From NCBI GenBank assembly GCA_003550325.1, contig QKWP01000438.1, positions 220,165-284,164 of the forward strand: a stretch of 64,000 bases of DNA, written 5' to 3'. The stretch comes from Gigaspora rosea. Its lineage: Eukaryota > Glomeromycota > Glomeromycetes > Diversisporales > Gigasporaceae. Each line of letters opens with the position of its first letter. Positions within the stretch are counted from its first letter, which is position 1. Below, one piece after another: positions 57,197 to 64,000 of the stretch. The notes under the pieces are model-generated. The model had not been told where the DNA came from, did no database searches, and saw nothing but the letters and a program-made list of their open reading frames with translations. The position numbers and the translations under genes were made by a program.

Positions 57197-58185
57197 TATC
57201 TCTTAAACTGTTTGAAATTCAGGGCAGATCTGCCCTGAAATTTTCTGAAAATCACGTGCATTATAAATACACAAAAAATAATAACATAAACGATACAATA
57301 CATAATAAATAAGTTTGAAAATGACATAAATGATGCGATACATTAAAATAAGTATGAAAATGTTATCAAATTCTTCTTCAGTAGCATTATCCATAGGATC
57401 ATCGATCGCGATTTCATTTTCAATTTCAGTAATTATTCGTGTAAACTCAAAGGTATATGAGTCATTATCTTCAATATCTGCACTCATATTTCGTTTAAAA
57501 ATAAGAATGTGAAAAAAAAATAACGATAAATAAATGGGAAAAGAATAATAGTAAATAAGGTGAAATAGAAGATGATCGAACCTGAATAATCGATCTGATG
57601 ATCATAGTTCCTGTGCAATGCAAGAAATTTATGAACTTATACTGTAAAATAAAGTAAAACTGGGGTTTATCAATTTCTAAATAAAGTAAGTCAGAATTTA
57701 TTAAAACCTTAATTTATAAGGTAATACAAGTGTTACATGAGTTGCCAATCAAAATTCAATATTTCAGGGCAGATTTGCAGGAGAAACGGTTTAAGGGTAA
57801 ATATTATTAAACGCCAATATATCATGATCTTGTGATCAGAATTTAATGATTTTGATACCATTCGATTCATCTCGACGAGACGGTTCGAATAGCATCAAAA
57901 TTATCGAATTCGGTTTGCTAGATCGTGAGTTATTCACAAAAAACTATCTGCGGCGCAGAAAACTTAAATTTCTGTAGGGCAGCATTGCAAATTGCTTTTT
58001 GCAAATATCTCTTGATCTAGTGATCAGAATTTAATAATTTTGGCATCATTCAAATTGTCTTGTTGAGACGAATTGAATGGTACTAGAATCATTAAATTCT
58101 GATCACTGGATCTTGATATATTGGTAAAAACAAATTTTTAAAAAAATTTCAGGGCAGATTTGCAGGAGAAACGGTTTAAGAGATA
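57197..58185. mobile_element. TIR element (tatctcttaaac ends) with internal hairpins
   Basis: Left TATCTCTTAAACTGTTTG with cagggcagatctgccctg; right cagggcagatttgcaggag with AACGGTTTAAGAGATA. A second right-end-like copy at 57768-57803 suggests two nested or tandem elements. The two hairpins of the pogo-associated family (57805-57935, 58003-58133) lie in the right half. A similar terminus also occurs at 62055-62100. Confidence 0.65.
57203..57487 (-). CDS. Small acidic ORF at the end of a TIR element
   Basis: 94 codons from ATG: MSADIEDNDSYTFEFTRIIT, then a Glu/Asp-rich stretch, then a hydrophobic stretch of Tyr/Ile/Leu. Position and acidic start are like the N-terminus of a transposase left in a deleted element. 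I cannot assign it; it overlaps the element's left TIR. Confidence 0.3.
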   Translation of the reverse strand: MSADIEDNDSYTFEFTRIITEIENEIAIDDPMDNATEEEFDNIFILILMYRIIYVIFKLIYYVLYRLCYYFLCIYNARDFQKISGQICPEFQTV

Positions 58186-59640
58186 GGTTTTAAATATTCA
58201 AGTCGAGAACTCAAATTTTAGCTTTAGTAGCCACATTGAATATTCGTATGCCATATTCATCTTAATTACTTTTTTTTCGATTTTATATAATATCATCACA
58301 TTAAATAAAATCCCTAGATTTATAAGAAATAAGCTTTTATTATATGAAAAATATTCAGTTGTTTATCATTCCGGTAACAAACTTTTTGCTTCAAAACAAT
58401 CATTAGATTTCAGATCTAAGGTTCAGGTTTTTGATTTCGAATTAAATCAGTGACATGTTTATTTCAAAATCAATGATCTATAAATCCTCTTTATACAGTA
58501 TCCTACTATGATGAGGCTAGGGATGAGGTTTTTTTAAAAACCAGGTTAAACATAGTTTAAGGCTGGTTTGGGATTAAAAACTAATTTGATTACAATATTG
58601 CCAAACCAGTTTGGTTTGGCTATATTGTAATTTAACTGATTTGGGGTTTAACTAATTTAGTTTAACTATATTGTAACTAAACCAGTTTTTTTAAAAAATT
58701 ATTTTTTAAACAAATCTTTATAATAAAATAGAGTATTCTCAAATACTCACTTAATAGAATGGAAGTAAATTTATCGATCATAAGATTGGGTATGGGTTTT
58801 ATGTAACAACCCGTGTTTTTTTTGAAAGCTTATTCGCACAAATAAATATGAAGATATATACCCGTGCGAATGAGACAATTTTTCATAAAAAGCAAAACTG
58901 AATTTAGCTTTAATGAAGATTAACATTTTAATCAGATAGTTTGTCATTATAGTTGGAAAACAACTAGGTATATTGGTCGAACGATTTTTAAAGTTTTCAT
59001 AACTGGGCGAAGACTATATTCAGTTAGATTATTTTAAAAATTTTCATAGTTAGCGAAGACTATATTTGGTAATTTTTAAAATTCTCATAACTGGGAGATT
59101 TTTAAAATTTTAATTGTTTGCCGAAGAATTAATTAGGACGGAAAATATTTTTTAAAGTTCTTAAAATCTTGAATTAACTTCGAAACTATTTTTTTTTCTT
59201 GTAGGATTGCTTAAAAGTTTCAAAAAAGAAATAAATATGTTTATATAAAATAGTTCATCGAAATGGTTCTACATATTAAAGACTTTTTTTTATCGAAACT
59301 GATCTACAAGTTGTTTTTGTGATTTTTTTTTTTTTATGTTGCAACAAATAAAAACATTGGACTTTCAAGATCGTTAATAGTGAAGTTGCAACTAGCAATT
59401 TAAAAAAAGAAAAAATAAAGTTGGGAAAAATAAGTGATAAAAATTACTGTTAATAGCAAAATAAAAAATTTTAAATTATTAGTAAAAAATGACTCACGGG
59501 TAATATATTTAAATATATAAATTCTACTCACTGAAAACTTTACCATATATGAAGATTTCAATTCTCTACTACATAAATAAAACCTTAAAATTATTTAATT
59601 ATGCTATGTACTTATAAAAACCCAAGACAAAGAGATCGTT
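58186..59640. other. Intergenic region with motif repeats
   Basis: 58540-58700 repeats aaaccagttt / aaactggttt and ttacaatat / atattgtaa on both strands, probably a decayed TIR element. 58975-59120 repeats gcgaagactatat and attttcataa at about 60-base spacing. No gene is supported. Confidence 0.5.
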
Positions 59641-59644
59641 CACG

Positions 59645-59862
59645 AAAATGAAACTTGATATAGAAAGTATAACTGACATATTAACTGCTTACGCGGTCGA
59701 TATGCCAGTTATACTGTACTTTCCTAGTAAAATTTTTTTTATTCCGATTATCTAAGACTGATATTGTTAGCAAAATGAAACTTGATATAGAAAGTATAAC
59801 TGACATATCGACTGCTTATGCAGCCAATATGTTAGTTATACTTTCTCAGTAAATTTTTTTAT
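59645..59862. repeat. Tandem duplication of a hairpin unit (about 128 bp)
   Basis: aaaatgaaacttgatataga with aagtataactgacatat occurs at 59645 and again at 59773. Each copy ends with the inverted atatgccagttatact / atatgttagttatacttt, so each unit folds on itself. The copies differ at a handful of bases. Confidence 0.78.
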
Positions 59863-59994
59863 ACCCAATTGCCCAAGACATGACCAATTAATATCTATCT
59901 AATTCAACTAAATCAACTCGGGTATGAAACTAACATATCCGCTAAAATTAGTACAAATACTGAAATAAGGAGTTACAGCTGATTTCAAAATTAG

Positions 59995-60240
59995 TGGGAC
60001 ACGTGAGAAAATTTTTGTTGATCCGCAGTAAATTTTCGGTAATTGCATTTACCGAAAATTTTATGGTTTTTCGATAATATAATTTTCGTGATCCGGGATG
60101 TTTTGTTACAAAACATCCCGGATCAGTCCGAAAATCAATACTGTGATAATAATTTCGGCCGAAAATTATATTATCGAAAGAATATTTTTAACTATAACCC
60201 ATAGTGATAATCACTACTGTCACGTGATCTGAAAAATTTA
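59995..60240. mobile_element. Nested-palindrome foldback
   Basis: Three inverted pairs: aattttcggtaa / ttaccgaaaatt (60031-60060); cgataatataattttcg / cgaaaattatattatcg; and at the centre gatccgggatgttttg / caaaacatcccggatc (60090-60125). The outer ends are cacgtgag and gtcacgtga. No gene. Confidence 0.68.
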
Positions 60241-60401
60241 TATGCATGAGTGTTGTTTCACAAATAACTATTTCTGTGCCGATAAGAGCAACTCAATATA
60301 TAATCTACATAATGCATAAATTGCATTCTCGATAAAAACCCAACTGGCATCAAAAAAAGTAACCCTAACCCAAGCTAAATTTCACCTTTAACCGACCCCC
60401 G

Positions 60402-60805
60402 ACAAAAGGTATGTATGTACGTACGTATGTACGTAGATGTTGTTTTTTTATATCATGTGCCAGCTGCGAGCGAAAGCAAGCAGCTAGCAGTTTACCTGTG
60501 GTGCTTTTCATCAAAAAAATCTAGCATTCAACACTTCTAGAAAACAACATTCATCATACGTGTACGTACGTATGTACGTAGATGTTGTTTTTTATATTTT
60601 TTATATCATGTGCCAGCTGCTCACTTTCACTCGCAGCTAGCAGTTTACCTGCGGTGCTTTTCATCAAAAAAAAATCTAGCATTCAACACTTCTAGAAAAC
60701 AACATTTATCATACGTATACGTACGTATGTACGTAAATGTTGTTTTTTATATTTTTTATATCATGTGCCAGCAACACTTCTAGAAAACAACGTTCATCAT
60801 ATAAT
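60402..60805. repeat. Tandem repeat, about 150-bp unit, 2.5-3 copies
   Basis: Unit: tacgtacgtatgtacgta, gatgttgtttttta, atatcatgtgccagctgc, agcagctagcagtttacctg, ggtgcttttcatcaaaaaaa, then tctagcattcaacacttcta with gaaaacaacatt. Copies start near 60412, 60560 and 60716. The third lacks the middle (from gccagc straight to aacacttc), a deletion at a short CAGC/CAAC similarity. Confidence 0.82.
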
Positions 60806-61384
60806 ATACAAAGACTAATAACTTTACAACAATTGTAAGAATCAGAAAAAATTTTTATTATGTAGCATTTCCTTGTAAATAACATTATACTTCTTACTAG
60901 TCTCGTTCCCATTACCCAACAGGAATTTTACTATTAATCAGTTCATGTTTAAGGGACAGAAAAAATGCATTATTAAGCTTATAATATTCAAATATTGATA
61001 CTACTGTTAGTGGCCTAAACTTATATCTATCAATAAAAAATAAAGTATAAGTATACTAATACTAATAGAAAAACAAGCAAAAAGATATTAATACTTATCT
61101 TTGTAAATTATCATTCTATTTCTATTCATATTTAGAATACACTGTTGCTGTTGCTTAAAAAATAAAAATCGTTAACTATCAAAATCAATAACTAATAGTA
61201 GCCATGATTTTGATATTTCGTTACTTATTCACAAATAAAATTTTATAATTATATATCATAGTTGCAAATTTGCTACGCATAAAATAACCAGCTAATACTT
61301 TAATATTCCACTACAAACTTACCTTCCATAATTTCTCTATAAATACGTTGGTAGAGATACAAAAAAGCACAAACAGAAGCCACG
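60806..61384. other. AT-rich intergenic region
   Basis: No gene or element recognised. Confidence 0.5.
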
Positions 61385-61387
61385 TTG

Positions 61388-61662
61388 CTTTGTCAATATA
61401 GCAGCAAAAAAAAACACAGCAGAGCAAGAGAAATAACGGTAAAAGAGCGGAAACATGACAGAGAAATAAACACGATGGAAAAAGAAAACACGACAGAATT
61501 AGAGGCACGGTAGAGAAAGAGACGTGACAGAATTAGACAACACGGTAGAGAAAGAGACACGGCAAAGCAAAAGACATGGCAAAGCAAAAGGACCGGCAAA
61601 GCAAAAAGCACAGCAGAACAGAATACGGTAGCGAATGAGATTGGGAAAAACGGATATAAAAA
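61388..61662. repeat. Purine-rich degenerate tandem repeat
   Basis: On the plus strand phrases such as agagaaagagacacggcaaa, gcaaaagacatggcaaagc and aaagcacagcagaacag recur at about 20-30 base spacing, with very few pyrimidines. The long minus-strand frames over it (Leu/Phe/Cys/Ser-rich) are consequences of the composition. Confidence 0.7.
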
Positions 61663-61907
61663 ATGTAGCAGCAAGAAAGGATGTAGGACTTAAGTTCGTA
61701 ATGAAGTAATAAAAAAATGTGACATGTCAGCAAATATATTCAAAGAGCACCTAGGAAAGGAACAACTATAACGAAAGAAAATATTGAACGAAATAAGTTA
61801 GCAATTGAAAAGTGTTCAGGGTAAACAAATGTTAGTAATGCAAATGTCTTAAAGAGGTAAGTTAGAAATTATTCTAACACAGACGATCGTGGTCAGGTAG
61901 TATTAAA

Positions 61908-61972
61908 ATTAATCACGTGATAGTAGTGACACGTGATAGTAGTGACACGTGATAGTAGTGATTATCACTATG
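61908..61972. repeat. Tandem gtgacacgtgatagta, three copies
   Basis: cacgtgatagtagtga repeats three times in a row. The flanks tgattatcactatg resemble the end of the foldback at 59995-60240, so it may be an altered copy of that terminus. Confidence 0.7.
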
Positions 61973-62149
61973 CGTGATTTTAACTATATTTCAATAAAGT
62001 ATACCCCATATGCTTAATAAATTTTTATTTTATTTAAAAAAATGTAATATTTCTAAAAAAATTCAGGCAAATTTGCCTGGATTACAGTTTAAGGGATAGT
62101 TTTTTTGTAGAACTCCTATAAGCACATAAATTTTCATATAGTTTATTCT

Positions 62150-62881
62150 GAAATATTGATTAGCACTCCAAGCAATTTAGGAAATATTAATAATTCTAAT
62201 TCTTTTTTTAATGCTAAAGAGGATCGGTCTTTTGGCAAAGTAGAACGTAACCATGTACAAGATGCTAACTTAAGGTCTTCATTATCAAGCAACGACTCTC
62301 TCTTTGCATGTTTTTCTTAGCGATGACTAGGTAAAGATCCTTGATCAAGAAAAGCTTTTGCCCATCCTCTAAGACAACAAGCCATATATTTTGTATTTCG
62401 AATACCTTTTCAAAAAGTATCTGCAATTTTTTCTGATGCTTTTATTTTTTTCACCATCCAGAAGTAATCTAAAGTATTGGCAAATGGATATTAACCTTTG
62501 TACTTCATAAAGTTGTGATTTTGCCAATTCTTTTTTAATATTTTGAAGGTTAGAGCGCTAACATTTATTACCTAATATCCATTTACTATAGGGGCTTACC
62601 CCCACCCCTAGGTAAGATCTATAAATAGAATTTTGGCCAATCAAATTTAACTAAAGTAAGATTTTTTATGACCTCCCCACCCCCTAAAATATTACCTAAT
62701 AAATGTCAGCACCCTTACGGAGCTGATTTCTTAATTTGTTATTGAGATTGGTAAGAAATATTTTTACAATATAATAAAATTGGTATCTTTTCTTTACTTT
62801 TTGCTTTTGCTCCTCACATTTTATCAAGAGTTTCATTTTTTTAGCTTCATGTTGAAGTGTTCTTGTGCTTTTTTTTTCCAA
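62150..62881 (-). pseudogene. Remnant of a DDE-superfamily transposase N-terminus
   Basis: Minus strand, several frames: 62696-62881 is a Lys-rich helical start (MEKKSTRTLQHEAKKMKLLI). 62420-62540 has QLYEVQRLISICQYFRLLLDG. 62290-62420 has MACCLRGWAKAFLDQGSLPS then KHAKRESLLDNEDLK. The order matches the N-terminal part of the element at 13.4-15.0 kb (compare CLEGDLLPPSQHGKHLSKSL there). There are multiple stops and frame changes, and a small MITE-like insertion at about 62558-62713. Not functional. Confidence 0.6.
62558..62713. mobile_element. Small TIR insertion in the transposase remnant
   Basis: gctaacatttatta on the left and the inverted taataaatgtcagc on the right. The interior has ccccacccctagg and ccccaccccct blocks. 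It interrupts the remnant reading frame. Confidence 0.55.
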
Positions 62882-64000
62882 AGGTTTGTTCTTGAATTCT
62901 CAAAAAAAATCATATTATATTTTCATAAGTTTAATATTTTAAAATAACTTATAAATGCTAATTATGCACCAGTATAAAATGTTGATTTTAATTTTCTATC
63001 TGCTGCATTATGCTATTCTATAGCCTTTAATGTATAAGTTTGAAAAGATTAATGAGTTAATTTAAAGAGCTTCCAGTCTTCAAGAATATCATGGTTGTCT
63101 TCTACATTATTTGTAACCTTGGGTTTAGCTGCAAAGGTTCCAGTTTTCATGCAGGTCTTGCTGGATGCAATACGAGATTTGGCATTTGGACAAGGCATCA
63201 TTACCTAAAGGTCAAATATATAATTTTTTTTTTTTATTTATTAAAAAAATCAATTTTTTTTCATGTTTTTAACACCTTCATGGGAGGTAAAATGACCGAT
63301 TTCTCATGAGATTTCTGAATTTTTTAAAACTATCATAAGAACTAATCCTGGCTGTTTTAGGAAACTGATTGTTAACTAAACATGGATAATTGACAGTTAG
63401 GGTTTGCCAAGGCATGGGCACTATGTAATAGTGCATGTATCAGCACTTTCATCACTCTACTTGCAATAAAATGTAATTCTTTATTATCCATCATAATCAA
63501 ATGCGATTATATTTAATGTACTGCATATTGTGGAAATTTTTTAAATGCTACGCTGTATTTAATTTAATAATCTTGTTACAGTAAATTTTAATATTGGTTT
63601 ACCAATAGTTATCTTGAAAGTGCAAAATAGATCATGCATTTGCAAAATTTAAGTTGCAATAATCAAATTTGCTTGCATCAGAGACGGTAAATACTTCCAT
63701 CAAGAATAAAATGGAATTATTATAGCCAATCAAGTCTGAAATTATTTCAAAATTTTTAATTTTGATTTGACAAAAAAAATTTTGATCATAGCAAAATAAA
63801 ATAAAATTTTATTGTGAGAAATATTCTTCGTTATATGGCATTATCATGTAATCAAATGCATCGGAATAAATTTTATAAGTCACATGGTCTATTTCTGATG
63901 ATTTGATTGGTCAGAAAATAAAAACATATACAATTTTTTAATAAAATAGTTAAACTTTGAAAGGTTATTATGCTATCAGTTTAACTTTAAATTTAAATCT
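62882..64000. other. AT-rich intergenic region
   Basis: No gene or element recognised. The short frame at 63091-63309 has no supporting feature. Confidence 0.5.

Noticed and set aside
61311..61733. Leu/Phe/Cys-rich frames on the minus strand resembling membrane proteins
   Set aside because: Produced by the purine-rich repeat on the opposite strand; no start, splice or family evidence.

Overview
The window is eukaryotic nuclear DNA and very AT-rich. Its genes are cut by many short GT-AG introns, it carries dense small DNA transposons and foldback elements, and it has scattered TTAGGG-type tracts. The kinase family with a CKECGQQC-type N-terminus, the transposase families and the base composition all fit a Glomeromycotina fungus (Rhizophagus-like arbuscular mycorrhizal fungus). 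That assignment is inference from sequence style; no database search was possible.

Layout. At 1.5-6.0 kb there are two plus-strand genes, a KAR5/Tht1-like nuclear-fusion protein and a SCAMP-like membrane protein. From 6 to 25 kb the DNA is almost all transposon-derived: hAT and Tc1/mariner MITEs, foldbacks, a tRNA-derived SINE, a decayed DDE element (13.4-15.0 kb), a 3.7-kb hAT with terminal repeats and 8-bp target duplication (17.1-20.8 kb), and the RNase H half of a LINE (21-23.5 kb). At 26.0-28.7 kb lie a Shewanella-like phosphatase (+) and a GNAT acetyltransferase (-). At 29-34 kb there is a 2.5-kb non-autonomous hAT-like element and several TIR elements. At 34.2-35.7 kb there is a D-amino-acid/D-aspartate oxidase (+). 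At 35.9-44.0 kb there is a minus-strand protein-kinase gene. At 44.6-46.2 kb there is an aldo/keto reductase (-). At 52.8-54.1 kb there is a multi-pass membrane protein (+), followed by a pogo/Tigger-type transposon with an open 585-codon transposase (54.2-56.6 kb). The rest, to 64 kb, is nested MITEs, hairpins, tandem repeats and a transposase remnant.

The outstanding object is the 5' part of the kinase gene. Between a 53-nt first coding exon (43977-44029) and the first kinase exon (upper edge 37367) lie about 6.6 kb with 79 evenly spaced trinucleotides. On the minus strand each is bracketed by a 3' splice site (AG) and a 5' splice site (GT, rarely GC). The first exon ends two bases into a codon and the kinase exon needs exactly two bases from upstream. 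Every 3-nt microexon keeps that phase, so every codon of a roughly 75-residue tract would be split by an intron. Read this way the tract stays open until its last few codons, and trinucleotides ending TA or TG are almost never followed by a base that would make a stop. I know of no described gene built one codon per exon over such a distance. Three units have a damaged acceptor, one TGA appears near the 3' end, and the kinase domain has a 1-nt frameshift. This allele may therefore be decaying, or the assembly may contain errors.

The remaining host genes look like ordinary housekeeping or metabolic genes and do not form an obvious pathway together.
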